Source: Lentilactobacillus parabuchneri DSM 5707 = NBRC 107865 (GTDB lineage: Bacteria; Bacillota; Bacilli; Lactobacillales; Lactobacillaceae). Taken from it: a stretch of 64,000 nucleotides of DNA. The stretch's first letter is position 1. The number at the start of each line of letters is the position of its first letter. Below are positions 25,752 through 37,081 of the stretch, piece by piece. The notes under the pieces are model-generated. The model made no database searches, was not told where the DNA came from, and saw only the letters and a list, made by a program, of their open reading frames with translations. Both the position numbers and the translations under genes were made by a program. Location: assembly GCF_001435315.1 (NCBI RefSeq), contig NZ_AZGK01000008.1:32755-96754 (forward strand), given 5' to 3'.

Positions 25752-26780
25752 CTATGCTTCTGCCACATGCTGCTCCGGTGTCTTGACTGCAGCCTTCTTA
25801 TCAGATTCAAGAACTGACTTCATGTAGCCGTCAACGTCAAAGGTGCCGGCAAATTCTGCCAAATGAACCAGGTTTCTCAAGAAATCGTGGGTCTTTGCTT
25901 CATAGTGATATTTGAGACCCAAATCATAGATGTAGCCGTTGATATAATCAACTTCAGTTTGGCGATTCTTGGAAATATCTTGATACATGGATGGAAAATG
26001 AAGCGGGTTGGAAACGGTGCTGACATATTTAACGGTTTCCCACTCTTCTTGCCGGGTATTCAGCAACGTAATTCCTGCTCGTTCGCAAACGTCAAAGGCT
26101 TCGTCAATCAGTTGAACACCAAGCTTTTGGGCAACTGGCGATTGGATATACTCACCCATCCGGATCTTAAACATCGTACAAAGTGTATTGATGACGGAAT
26201 TGAACACGACTTTGGCCATCAGCGTTCCCAGGAAGTTGGTTGTCAGGTTCGGGTTCAGGCCGGCCTGCTGGAACTCGTCCACAATCTGGTGGGTCATTGC
26301 ATCAGGCTTTTCAGTTTCATTGGCAATGTTCATTGAACCTGCGCCTTTAGGGCCGATGAAATCGACGTCACCAGCTTTATTTAAGACCGTTCCAATCAGC
26401 GCAGTTCCACCAAGCAGCCGTTCCTTAGGGAAATATTGGTTAAGCTTTTCAACGTGGCCCATCCCATTCATACAGGTCACAACGTACTGCTTGTCGTTAA
26501 AGAATCGTGAACAGCGTTTTAAGAAATCAGCGAGTTGATACTGCTTGGTGAAAACAATCAGCACGTCTGGATCTCCTTTATACTCTTCTGGATAATAGAC
26601 GTTCACTGGCACCAAGTGACGATTTTGACCGTCACGGGAGACATAAACGCCGCCTTGCTCACGAACCGTTTCAACTTGTGGTTCCCATGTATCAACGAAG
26701 TCCACGTCAAAGCCGGCTTCTTGTAGAAGAACCCCATATCTCAAACCCATTGCGCCTGCACCCAAAACTGTGTATTTCAT
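25752..26780 (-). CDS. ketopantoate reductase-family 2-hydroxyacid dehydrogenase
   Basis: A 342-aa NAD(P)-dependent dehydrogenase of the PanE/ApbA family. The nucleotide site 'LGAGAMG' is at residues 6-12. 'FTKQYQL' and 'CMNGMGH' supply the cofactor-binding Lys and Asn, and 'MAKVVFNSVINTL' holds the catalytic Lys and substrate Asn. In lactococci a member of this family reduces branched-chain 2-keto acids rather than ketopantoate. Control by a T-box riboswitch here argues for an amino-acid-linked keto acid too. The C-terminus carries an extra ~30-residue charged tail. Monocistronic with its own leader and terminator. Not certain: true ketopantoate reductase for CoA synthesis. Confidence 0.85.
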   Translation of the reverse strand: MKYTVLGAGAMGLRYGVLLQEAGFDVDFVDTWEPQVETVREQGGVYVSRDGQNRHLVPVNVYYPEEYKGDPDVLIVFTKQYQLADFLKRCSRFFNDKQYVVTCMNGMGHVEKLNQYFPKERLLGGTALIGTVLNKAGDVDFIGPKGAGSMNIANETEKPDAMTHQIVDEFQQAGLNPNLTTNFLGTLMAKVVFNSVINTLCTMFKIRMGEYIQSPVAQKLGVQLIDEAFDVCERAGITLLNTRQEEWETVKYVSTVSNPLHFPSMYQDISKNRQTEVDYINGYIYDLGLKYHYEAKTHDFLRNLVHLAEFAGTFDVDGYMKSVLESDKKAAVKTPEQHVAEA

Positions 26781-26852
26781 AAATAAAACTTCCTTTCGTA
26801 TTTAAAGTATGTCTTCACGATCATCAATCCCACTAAAGCAATCCGCGATACA

Positions 26853-27097
26853 AAAAAATCGCCCTTCTGTCACTAAGACAAAAGGACGACAATTGGCCGC
26901 GGTACCACCTTCATAGATACTTTTCGTATCCACTCGTTGCTTGCTTTAACGGACAAGTCCGAAACCGGCTAACTTGCGCTCACCGATTTATGGGTAAAGC
27001 ATGAAAGTCACAATCTACAATTTCACTACCATCTCTCAGTCGCCGAATGGATTTCCTGTTCGTGAAGCTTGTAGAAAACTTCTTTCAAATTGATAGT
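26853..27097 (-). promoter_or_regulatory. T-box riboswitch controlling the PanE-family dehydrogenase
   Basis: The minus-strand leader has the Stem I apical motif GAGAGATGGTAGTG, a perfect T-box AAGGTGGTACCGCGG (26898-26912) and a terminator (CGTCCTTTTGTC with GACAGAAGGGCG, seven T, 26853-26890). It senses uncharged tRNA. I could not place the specifier codon with confidence; UUC and UCA both fall in the candidate region. Confidence 0.9.
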
Positions 27098-27102
27098 TCG
27101 TA

Positions 27103-27131
27103 TTATGATATTAAGATTAGAAATTGTCAAC
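27103..27131 (-). promoter_or_regulatory. promoter of the second T-box leader
   Basis: Minus strand TTGACA, 17 bases, CATAAT, directly upstream of the T-box transcript. Confidence 0.75.
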
Positions 27132-27175
27132 CATTTTTGAGAAAATAATGTGAATTATTAACCTCGTTCATTAGA

Positions 27176-27208
27176 AAAGGGCAGTCAGATCAACGTCTGG
27201 CCGCCCTC
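27176..27208 (-). terminator. terminator of the giant adhesin gene
   Basis: GGCGGCCAGA pairs with TCTGACTGCC (one mismatch), followed by TTTTC on the minus strand, downstream of the LPxTG segment. Confidence 0.7.
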
Positions 27209-27249
27209 AATCGTCGTTATTTTATTTTTTCATTTTCTCGGTCGATCCC

Positions 27250-29965
27250 TCATTTCTCTTGTTTGCGTTTTGCGTAGTAGGTTGTGCCAATTCCAAGTAG
27301 GCAAACGAGCATGAACATTCCGATGACCATCAGTAATGTGTTGTGATCTTCGCCGGTCTGCGGCAATGCTGACTTGCCGGTGTACCCGGATGATGGGATT
27401 CCCATCGGGCTATCAATACTGCTCTTGCCAGTGGTGCTGGAAGGCTTGTCGCTGTCGAGGCTTGCTGATGAATCATCTTCTTCGCCCGGAAGCGGTAAGA
27501 TTGCTTCGTCGTCTTCCAAATCGTTATGGTAGACAATGCTGTCATCTTCCTTGGTAGCCGTGCCAATCACGGTCGGATCGTTGACGACCACGCTTCGTTT
27601 GGTAACCGTTGTGACATAGCCGTCCTTAGTGTAATCCTGTTCAGCGACTTCATACTTGGCACCAAGTGGTAAGAAGAATTTAATGGATTGGCCGTGTGTC
27701 AATGTGAATTGACCATTTCCACCGTTCAGCTGAATCGTCCCATCCGCAGCCTGACCATTAGTTGTGACCTGAGTTTTGAACGTGCCGTTGAGTGGGTTGT
27801 TCGACCCATCCGTCACTTCAATGTGGAAGTCAAACTTGCGGGTTCTGTCACCAAGTTCATTGACAAATTTGCTGACGGACAGGATGCCCAGTTCGATTTC
27901 GCCATTCTTGGTATTGGTAAACTCAACGGTGCCCTTCTGGTTGTCGAGCAGCTTGAAGGTTTGAGTCGTCATCCCTTCTTGAACCTTGGCGTCATTAACC
28001 TTATAGGTTGGCGCAAAGCCATCAACATATTCTTCACCAACCGCATAACGGTATTCGATCGGCAAGTCGTTGACTGTCAATGATTCGCCGTCTTTCAAGG
28101 TAATCACGTCAGACTGGCCATTGGCAAATTTCACTTTCATTTCGTGAGAATCGCCGCCCTGGTCAACCTTGATGGCATCAAATTCACCCGTCACGCCTGA
28201 GTAAATTCGGAAGTTGAAGTCTCGGTCGTGGTCGCTTGTGGTGAGACCATCTCCGGCAATTTCCTTGTTAATCTTCAGGCTGGCAACTTTTTCAGTTTCC
28301 TTGCTGTTAGTGAATTGTACTGTTGAACGGTCGCCTTCGATTAATTTGAATTCCTTGGTCTTCACGCCATCTTCCGTGCGGGTTCCATTGAGTTGGTACT
28401 GAGTCGTAAATCCGGACCCGTTCATTTCAGAAACCGTGTAAGTGTTGTGTGCGCTTGGTAAGCCCTTGATAACCAGATAGTCGTCGGCTCTCAAGTTAAC
28501 CGTTGCCTTTCCATCCGTAAACTGAACCTTGACCTTGTCATGGCGATTAACGACTGCTTCGTATTCACCATCAACACTTGGGTCCGTTTCAATAACGAAT
28601 TGGAACGTCTTATTCTTGTCAGCGTCAATGATCCCACCACCGGCAAGCTTCTTACTGATTTCAAGTTCTGCTTTTTCAACTTCGAACTTGGTATTCGTGA
28701 AGACAACTTCGCCTTGTTGACCATCTTTCAAAGTAAACTGGCCAGTGTCGTCACCAATTTTATCGGTGGTGTCATTAACGTTGTATGAAACTTCGTACAT
28801 AAAGCGTTGGAAATGTGTTCGTTCATTCACGCTGTACTTATAGTCAGTCGGCAATTTCAAGATATTGATCGATTCGCCGCCCTTGAGCTTAATCGGCTCG
28901 TTTTCATCCTTTGGGTTCGGGTTTGGCATTTCTGATCGACCATTGACAAATTTGACTTTGACATCTTTGGTATCCCCATTATGATCAAGGATTTCTGCGT
29001 CAAATTCACCATTCAGCTCATCTTTCACGCCGTCTTTTGGTGTCGCCGTTACTCTGAATTCAAACTCGTATGCTTTGTCGTCATCGGTAACCGGGCCAGC
29101 AAGAACTTTTTTAACCCTCAGATTGGTGCTTTCAGGTGTCGGCAACGTGTTAATGAATTGTACCTTGCCAAGACCGTCTTCTGTCGTCACAAATTCAGTT
29201 GCGACATGTCCCTGTTTCTCGGAGTTGTCGTTTACGATATAGCTTGGATCGTAGCCTTCACTACTCTTCTCGGTTTCCTTTACCTGAATCTTGGCGCCGA
29301 TTGGAAGTCCGAGAATTTGGGCTTTTTGATCGTGCTGGAGCTCGAATGTGATGAGGTTGTCTTTAAAGATAACATCTTCATCACTGTATTTACCGCTCAC
29401 TTCGAATTTGCGTAGTGTATATTCGCCGTTTAAATGTTTTCCATCGTCATCAGTTCCAGTCACTTTAAATTCAAATACTTTACTGAAATCTTCTTGGCCA
29501 GCGGTTTCGCCCTTAACCGTCTTCTTAACTTCAATTCCTGTCTTTTGAGAATCGTTATTGAAGACCAGTTGTGGCATATCCTTTCCAGTTGTCACATCAT
29601 GAGTATCACCATCTTCTCGATGATTACCAAATTCGTGACTCACTTTGTATCCATTCGTACTGGTTTCAGTCACCTTAATGTTCAACCCTTTTGGAATGAA
29701 GATTCTAATTGACTGTTCAGCCTTAAGAGATACAGTCGCTTTATACTGACCACTTGAAGTGTTTTTGTTGAACTTCAGCGGCTCTATTTCGTTAGCGTCG
29801 CTCTTAATGGCATCAACCAGCACTTCTTGATCAGTCCATGAGACTGGCGGATCTTGAATCGTCAGTTCGAAATCAAATTCAAGGTCTTCATCGACTGGTG
29901 GAATCACACCACTCACAGTTTTTTTGATGTCAAACTCAACTAAATCTGGTGCCTCAATTGTCAAA
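27250..29965 (-). pseudogene. giant LPxTG adhesin, C-terminal fragment (cut off by IS30 insertion)
   Basis: About 904 codons continuing the reading frame of the fragment at 31138-36842. It contains six repeats of about 130 residues of the DUF5979/Cna-B-like type, each opening with an 'I-x-KKTVxG'-like strand and closing with 'V-x-FTNT'. A Ser/Asp-rich wall-spanning region follows, then the sortase signal LPQTG, a hydrophobic helix and the tail 'YAKRKQEK'. It has no signal peptide and no ribosome site of its own; the only start is a TTG at the junction. After the insertion it is therefore unlikely to be made or exported. If the element and one TSD copy are removed, the frame reads through exactly. 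Confidence 0.9.
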
Positions 29966-29968
29966 TCA

Positions 29969-31137
29969 AGTGCAACACTAAGAATCTATTCTTAGAAGTG
30001 GTCTAGTTGCTAAGCTAGTTCAGGCATTAGATCGGCTGGGCAGCGATAGTTCAATGACCGCCATAGCCGGTTGTTTAAGGTATCTTGAGCCAGCTGAATG
30101 TCAATGAGTGAGGCCGAAGCCAAGGATCTGCCCTTCGGGAAGAACTCGCGCAAAAGGCCGTTAGTGTTCTCATTGGTTCCACGTTCCCATGGTGAATAAG
30201 GATGGGCAAAGTAGATGTCAGTTCCCTTGACTTGACTCAAGCTTGAGAACTCAGCACCATTATCAAAAGTAATGGTTTTAAAGTGCTCGGTTCCATAGTC
30301 ATATAAGGTATTCTGGAGGGCTTTCAAGCAAGTGTCGGCATGATAATTGGGAAGTTTAACGATGATCTCTAAGCGACTAACACGTTCAGTCAAAGTCATT
30401 AATGCTGGCTCAGATTCAACCCGTTTGCCTTTGACCAAGTCACCTTCCCAGTGTCCAAGCTCTTGACGCGCTTGAACCATGGCGGGACGCTCTTCGATTG
30501 AATGGCCCAGATTTTTCTTATTGATTCGATGATGCTTTGCCCCGGGGCATTTAATCCGGCGACGTAGTTTAGCTGGTAGGTCTGAATTGCGGATAGCTAA
30601 ACGCTGGTCATCAATATACCGGTACACCGTCGGTGTTGAGGGGCAGACAAGCCTTGGGTGATCAGTCTTGAATTGGTGGACAAAAGTATCCACACTATGC
30701 ATCCTGGGACGCGCTTTTAAAGCTGTCACCAAAGCATTACAGAAGGTTTGACAATGATCAAAGAGTCCACGATAACAGCTATTTAGTCGGTGCTTACGAT
30801 AAATTGCTTCACCAGTTTCTGCCAGATATGACTGTTCAAAGATATGAGTACTAGCGTTAATCTGTGTCGTTGTCCCACGTTTTAATTCACGTGAAATCGT
30901 GCTGGGATTACGATGAAGGGCCTGGGCAATCCGGCGGATAGACCAATCTAAGTCCCTTAGGGATTCAATTCGACCACGTTCAGCTAAATTGAGTTGGTGA
31001 TACTGATTAGATATGATATTCTTAATTCGGGTCATGAAGATACCTCTTTCTTGTTTGTGGTGAATTAAGAATAGGTCTTCATGGCCTTTTTGACTAGTCT
31101 GAATAAAGAACTGGTCTAGTAGAGCAGGTGTTGCACT
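29969..31137 (-). mobile_element. IS30-family insertion sequence, 1169 bp
   Basis: The element is bounded by the 10-bp inverted repeat AGTGCAACAC / GTGTTGCACT and flanked by the 3-bp direct repeat TCA (29966-29968 and 31138-31140). It carries one transposase gene. It lies in the coding sequence of the adhesin, in the same orientation, between the third and fourth C-terminal repeat domains. The intact ends and gene suggest a recent and still mobile copy. Confidence 0.93.
30010..31035 (-). CDS. IS30-family transposase
   Basis: A 341-aa DDE transposase. The N-terminal helix-turn-helix ('RRIAQALHRNPSTISRELKRG') is typical of IS30. The catalytic residues lie in 'HWEGDLV' (Asp), 'TFDNGAEF' (Asp) and 'NENTNGLLREFFPKG' (Glu), all intact. 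Full-length and probably active; it catalyses transposition through the circular or dimeric intermediates known for the family. Confidence 0.95.
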   Translation of the reverse strand: MTRIKNIISNQYHQLNLAERGRIESLRDLDWSIRRIAQALHRNPSTISRELKRGTTTQINASTHIFEQSYLAETGEAIYRKHRLNSCYRGLFDHCQTFCNALVTALKARPRMHSVDTFVHQFKTDHPRLVCPSTPTVYRYIDDQRLAIRNSDLPAKLRRRIKCPGAKHHRINKKNLGHSIEERPAMVQARQELGHWEGDLVKGKRVESEPALMTLTERVSRLEIIVKLPNYHADTCLKALQNTLYDYGTEHFKTITFDNGAEFSSLSQVKGTDIYFAHPYSPWERGTNENTNGLLREFFPKGRSLASASLIDIQLAQDTLNNRLWRSLNYRCPADLMPELA

Positions 31138-34100
31138 TCAATTTTAAATCGAGGAACTAAATCTGGTGCAATATTTTCAAACATAATCGAGTTCTTGCTA
31201 TCCGGTCGGTTCAGGGCAATTTCTGCACTCTTACCATCCTTCTTGCTTTCACCATCTACTCGAGTATAGGTGTTGAACTTTCCGGTAGTCGTTTCAGTTA
31301 CTTTGAACTTGCTTGCCTTATTTGGTAATCCAAGAATCACTAATTTTTCATTGTCCTGTAATTTGATAGTATCTTTCGGTAATGACCCATAGGTAATTTC
31401 AATGGCCTTACCATTTTCATCAAAACGGACTTTACCAGTGTTCTTAGTCTTATCAGTGGTTGCGTTTCGAATATCTGCCGTATAAATTTGGCCCTTCACA
31501 GCATCCCGAGTGGCATCATCGTTGGCTTCCACTTCAAACTCGAAGTCTTGAAGTCCTTCCGGCATATCTCCTGCCACCAGTTTTTCAAATTCAAACTGGT
31601 TGACCACTTCGCGGTTGATGAATTTGATCGTTGAGTTGTCCGCGCTGATCGAGCCAGTGGCCTTCCAGCCGTCCTCGTCCGAGTCGCCGGCTTCATTTTC
31701 GTCACCATCGCCAACCTTGTAATGAACTTCGGTATACTGGCCATCTTGTTTTTCGTATACTTTCACTTTGACGTTGGCTGGCAGCTTAATGTTTCGGTAG
31801 CTTTCGCCCGTCTTTAATTTGATGTCTGAAATGCTGCCATCAGAGTAGATAACTTCCTTGGCTTCACCATTTTCAAAATCAAATGTAACGTTGGCATCGC
31901 CACTGCCAGTGTGTTTAATACCTTCAATTTCGCCACTGAAGTCTGTATCAAGCGCGCCGCTTTCGTTCATAATTTTCATCATGAAACTAAATTCTTTGTC
32001 CTTATCAGCTTTGGCATTTGGCCCTTCAATTAATTTCGAGAAGCCAAAGTGGGTCGTCTTACCTTCGTTGGTAAACTTCACAATTCCGGTTGCGGCGTCT
32101 TTACCCTGCTGCATCTGGAAAGTATCCGTCTCGTTGGTCTCATTCCCATCTGTGTCAACTGTGGTTAAGTTTTCCAAAGTGTAGGAAGTTCGATATGACC
32201 CGTTTGCTGACTCAACCACGCGATAGTATTTATCCTGTGGCAAGCCCTTAATTGTGATCGTCTGGCCATCTTTAATCTTTTGAAGATTCGTTGAAACACC
32301 ATCTTTAAACGTCACAATATCCGATTGGCCATCGACATCATAGCTGAACTCATCGTTGAAGTCTGCATCAACATTGCCATCCTTGTCAGTCACGTAAACT
32401 TTGAATTCAAAGGAATCGTCTTTGTTGACGCCAAGCCCATTGGTGACGGTCTTTTTGATCTTCAATGCGTTTGTCCGATGATTTTCCGCAGTCACACAAT
32501 AAGTGTTCTCATTGCCATCTTCAGTTTCTTCTTGAGCATCGGCAATGGTAAATTCTTTAGAAACCCATCTGTCATCATAGTTCTCAAGACCTGAGACTTC
32601 GATAATCCGGTAAGTTGGTTTATCGAACAAGCCGTCAAATGATGCGAAGCCATCTTTGTCGGTCAGTTTTGGATTACCAACATCATTCCAGTCGTTATTT
32701 TGATTTTTCATTTGTACTTTAAATTTAACGCCTGGTAGTGGGTCACCAGTGGCAGCATCAATTTTCTTGATGTTGGCTGCGAACTTCTTGTATTGTCCAG
32801 AAACTGAGGCGCTGGATTTGATTTCTTCCTTCTGGTCAAAATCACTCGTCGAAATTGACAGCTTCAATTCATTGGCATAAGAAGTACCAACCGTCTTAGA
32901 AATCACCGTGTAGTATTCAACAATTAACGGCGTTGTGACTTGGTAAGGACTCTTGATCTTGATCGTCATTGTGTTCAAAGTGTCAGAATAGACAACTTCA
33001 TAATCTTGGCCCTCTTTTAAGACGCCGTTGGCAACTTTTTCGTAGACGGCATTACCTTTGTCAAAAGACCGTTTTGCTTCAGTAATTTTCAGCTGGTAAT
33101 CACTATCGTTGGTCTTTAAGTGATAATGGCCACCACTTAAGCTATCAGTCAGTTGCACCGGTGCCTTCAAAGTAGCTCCGTTCCCATTAATTGTCAGGTC
33201 CCATTTAACAGCGCTGATGATCCGATTGTGATCACCTTCGTTCAACTCAATTGGATCTTCGAGAATCTCACCATTTTTATGAAGCAGGTAGCCATTATCT
33301 GTGTATGACAGACTGGCATTTGCTTCAAGAGAGTGAACATACTCACCTTTATCATTCTTATTCCAATTAACATTGACCTTATTGTTAAATGTCCATGATT
33401 TGAGATGTTCATAATTGGTATCAACATCTGCTTTGAAATCAGTGACCTTGGACTGATACTGTAACCCAATTACTTTTTGACCGGCTTTGTACAGTGCATA
33501 TGCCTTTGGGCTTAGCTTTAGGTTAAAGGTCACCTTCTGATTGTCGTTAACGTCCACTTTGATGCTGTAATCGTCTTTATCCAAAGTAGTCGGTTCTTGA
33601 ATTCCGTTCCCATCGGTATTGATCTTTGCCAATGACACCTGGAGGCTATCGATCAACCGATCTTTAATTTCCTGCAAGTGACGGCTGGTCACTTTGTTAC
33701 CTGCGTCTTTAATAACGTCTTCACCAACTTGATCAGTGATATCGATTCCGTCGGTAACTAATGCCTTCTCTTCATCTGTTCCAAGGTATGAGCGATAATT
33801 GAACCGAGTTGTCCAATTAATGATGCCATCCTTCAAGAAATCTGATGAGAATTGACCCGTTTTTGAGATGTTATTGCGAACATTCCAAGCGACTGATTTG
33901 CAAGCCTTGACGTCATTCTTCCCGATTCCAGGATAATCAACAGTTGAATAGTTACAAATTTGTGACATTTTACCTTGTTCCGCATTTAAAACTTTTTCTT
34001 TGTCCAACGGAACATTGTTCAGGAAAATTGTGAAAGAGGTCTTTTTAACACTATCCGTATAAGGTAAATTATTCACCTTAATGATGATTTGATCTTCATT

Positions 34101-36842
34101 CTCTTCGGATTTAGTGACGGTAAATGCGGCTTCGGTCTGGCTGCCATTTTTCCAATATGCTTCCCCATCACGAACTTCATAATCCCAAATGTTCCCTTCT
34201 TTCTCTGAAAATTTAATCTTCTTGTTTACTTCAGTAGTTAGGCCATTTTCATCAGTGAAACTTTGGTAGAAAGAGCTAAAGTCAAGGTAGTTGACTTGCT
34301 CTGAATTAGGAGTTGGTTCTGTAATGGTGAAGGCACTATTCACATCTCGATTTGTTTGGTTTACGTGAATCTTCCAATTGGATGTCATCGCGTCCCAGTC
34401 CAGCTTTGTGTTGTATTTACTGTTAAACGCCGGGGTATATTGATGACCTTTCTTCTCTCCATTGACTTCAACGGTATTTCTAATCCCAATGTAATCATTA
34501 TCCGTCACATCGCCAGCTGGTTTAACGATGTACGTAAACGTGTATTCCTGCTTACCTGTCCCTGGAACAATCTTGTCATCAAACTTCACCGTTAATGTCT
34601 GCCCATCAACTACCGGGCTGCCAATCATCCACCCATCTAGATGAGGGTTTAATTTGTAATCGCCGGCTTCGGTACTAAATTCGAACTTGTCAGTGTCCAA
34701 AGTGTCCTTCAGAATAATATTACTTTGGCCGCTTTCAACCGAGAACTTGACAGAATATTTGATATTACCGTTTTCGTCCATCTCAGCTGATTTCTTCAAC
34801 TCATTCGCCTTCCGAGTGATGGTTGCATCCGTTAACGCTGTCTTTGCCTTCTCATCAACCCCCGTCAAAGTCACTTCTTGAGCCTGAATTTCATTCTTGT
34901 AAGTGTTTTGGCCCAAAATAGTTGCAGCCGTTACCATCGTCATCTTAATTTGAACGATTCCATCAGAAAGTTTCAGATCATTCTGATTAAACTTAAAGAT
35001 GTCATTGCCTGCTGGGCTTAAGATGTCGTTGTAAGCACCGGTATCAGCGCGGGTAATTGTAACAGTTTTATCGTCTGCAGTTGTAATTTCAAAAGTGTAT
35101 TCTACTTTTGCTTTTTCTGTCTGATATCCGCTATGAAATTTTTCCTTTAGAATGACTTCTTCTGCTTTTAAATCATCATTCACGTTAAATGTTGATGTCC
35201 ATTGGAGCGTATCAAGATCAGTAACACCATTTTCAGTATGGAAATTACCTTCTTTTTTGATACTTACCAACTTCTTTTCAACCTCAATGCCACCATCTTT
35301 GATAATGGTTTCACCGAATGAAATTTCATCCGCATCAACGTTAATTTCAGTTTTTAATTGGGCCTTATATTCGATGTTAGTAACGCCTGCGAGTTCATCT
35401 GGCAGGAAGATAATCGATACTTGCTGTACATCGGGGTCGGCTGTGGGTGTCATGATGAACTGACCAATGGTTTTGCCACCATAGTTAATCAGCTCATCAA
35501 ACTTCCCTGCGTTACCATAATTATATTTCATCCCTTTAAGCTTGAAATCATAGTGGTCCTTATGCTGGATGTCGATTCCAGTCGCTTCTTTAATGGTATC
35601 AATATCCCATTCGTATAGAATTTCGATGTTTTTATGGTCTCGTAGGACATCTGGGAGTTCAATAGGATGATCAAGTACGGCATCCACTTCTTTCGTTTGA
35701 ACCTTGCCGTCTTTATCCGTATATTTGTAATGAATTGATTTAAAGAATTGTGGGTTTTCGGAATTCTTGATCATTTCGGTAATATCACGGCCTGGTTCTT
35801 CTTCAAACACCCCATTCACCGGCATTTCACGTTTCAAATCATCTGCGACCGGTTCCTCACCATCGGCATCATCAGTGTCGGCAATCGCTTCTTTTGCGCC
35901 CTTCAGATCAGAAACTTCTGGGGTCTCAGGAGTTGTCGACTCCTTTGTCTCACCGGTATCTTTAACTGATTTTGTCGTCGCGTCTTTTGACTTCACCTGC
36001 TGTTCTGCATTTTTCCGATCCTCAATTGCTTGGCGACTTTTCTCTTCAGCTCGCTTCTGATCTGCTTCACGCTTCTCCTTTAGTAGCGCCTCTGCTTTTT
36101 CAGTGTTGGACTGTTTTCCCTTTTCGACTGCGTCAGCCTGTGAGGAATTTTCGTCAATCTCTTCGTTCTTCTTTGATTCTGATTGAGTTTGTTCTTCGTT
36201 CTTAACCTCAGTTTGTTTCTGTGCTTCTTCAGCTTCTCTGGCGGCGTCCGCTTCATCCGAAGCGCTCTCGTCTGCCAGTGCTTCCTTCAAAATATCGTCA
36301 TCTTGTAGATTACCGTCTGGCTGTTCGGCTGTGGCTGCTTCTTTGACTTTTTCGTCCTTGTCCACGACAGTCAGTGTCGGTAATTTAAGTCGTTCATCAT
36401 CGATCATTACATCCAACTCGCCATTATTGACGGTCTGATTGAATTTAACCGGCAGAATCACTTCCAGGTCGGTCTTATCGATGGCATTCGTCCACGAAAT
36501 CGTCGACTCGTCGCCATCGATATCCACAACAACTTTGGTATCGCCGTTGGAGAATTTGAATTGTTTCTTTTTAACCTTGAAATAATCCGCATTGTAGTCA
36601 AATTGAACCGTACCAGCCTGCGATAAGCCGCCGACTGTCACGTCAAACGCCAAATTGGCGTGGTCGCCGACCTTTGATCGCGTGACTAATGCTCGCTTAT
36701 CATCAATCAACTTTGCGTTATCAGCAATCACTTCTTTGGCTGAAATAACGTCAGCCAACGCTGTTCCCGCGGTAAAAAAATTCCCCAGGACCAACGTCAA
36801 CACGCCGATTGCTTGTATCCAAAAGCTCGTCCTTTTCTTCAT
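31138..36842 (-). pseudogene. giant LPxTG adhesin, N-terminal fragment (interrupted by IS30)
   Basis: About 1900 codons of a very large surface protein. Signal peptide residues 1-31 ('ALAD'); a cohesin-like or adhesin beta domain to ~170; a Glu/Lys/Gln/Ala-rich charged stretch (~185-310), probably coiled coil; several long beta domains of the SdrG/isopeptide type (~330-1400); a Cna-B domain opening 'IKKIDAATGDPLPGVKF'; then three DUF5979-type repeats. Translation now runs seven codons into the element and stops at 31116. The product would be exported but lack the LPxTG anchor. Rejoined with the other fragment the gene is 2807 codons. The ATG at 36842 follows GGAGGA. An adhesion role is inferred from architecture. 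Confidence 0.9.
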
Positions 36843-37036
36843 GATTTTCGTCCTCCATATGACTAGATTTATCCCCTTCTTATCAACACCATAAGGATAC
36901 CTAAATAATGTGTGCAATTTGGGAAGAAAGTATGAAGTTTTCGTACCTTTTGTAACCGGAAACGTGGACTGCTCTTGCGAAATTTACTTAGATCATGCAT
37001 GGTATTAACGATTCTGGCTGTTTTTCCCTGACGACA

Positions 37037-37072
37037 ATAAAAAAGCCAGGAACAAAATGAATTGTCCTGGCA
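37037..37072 (-). terminator. terminator of lipoate ligase gene
   Basis: GCCAGGA-CAA pairs with TTG-TCCTGGC, followed by six T on the minus strand. The rest of the 239-base gap up to the adhesin start shows no convincing promoter. Confidence 0.85.
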
Positions 37073-37081
37073 AATCATTAT

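Noticed and set aside
29966..29968. Start of the downstream adhesin fragment as an independent gene from the TTG at 29964
   Set aside because: No ribosome site and no signal peptide; it continues the upstream frame exactly when the element is removed, so it is one split gene.
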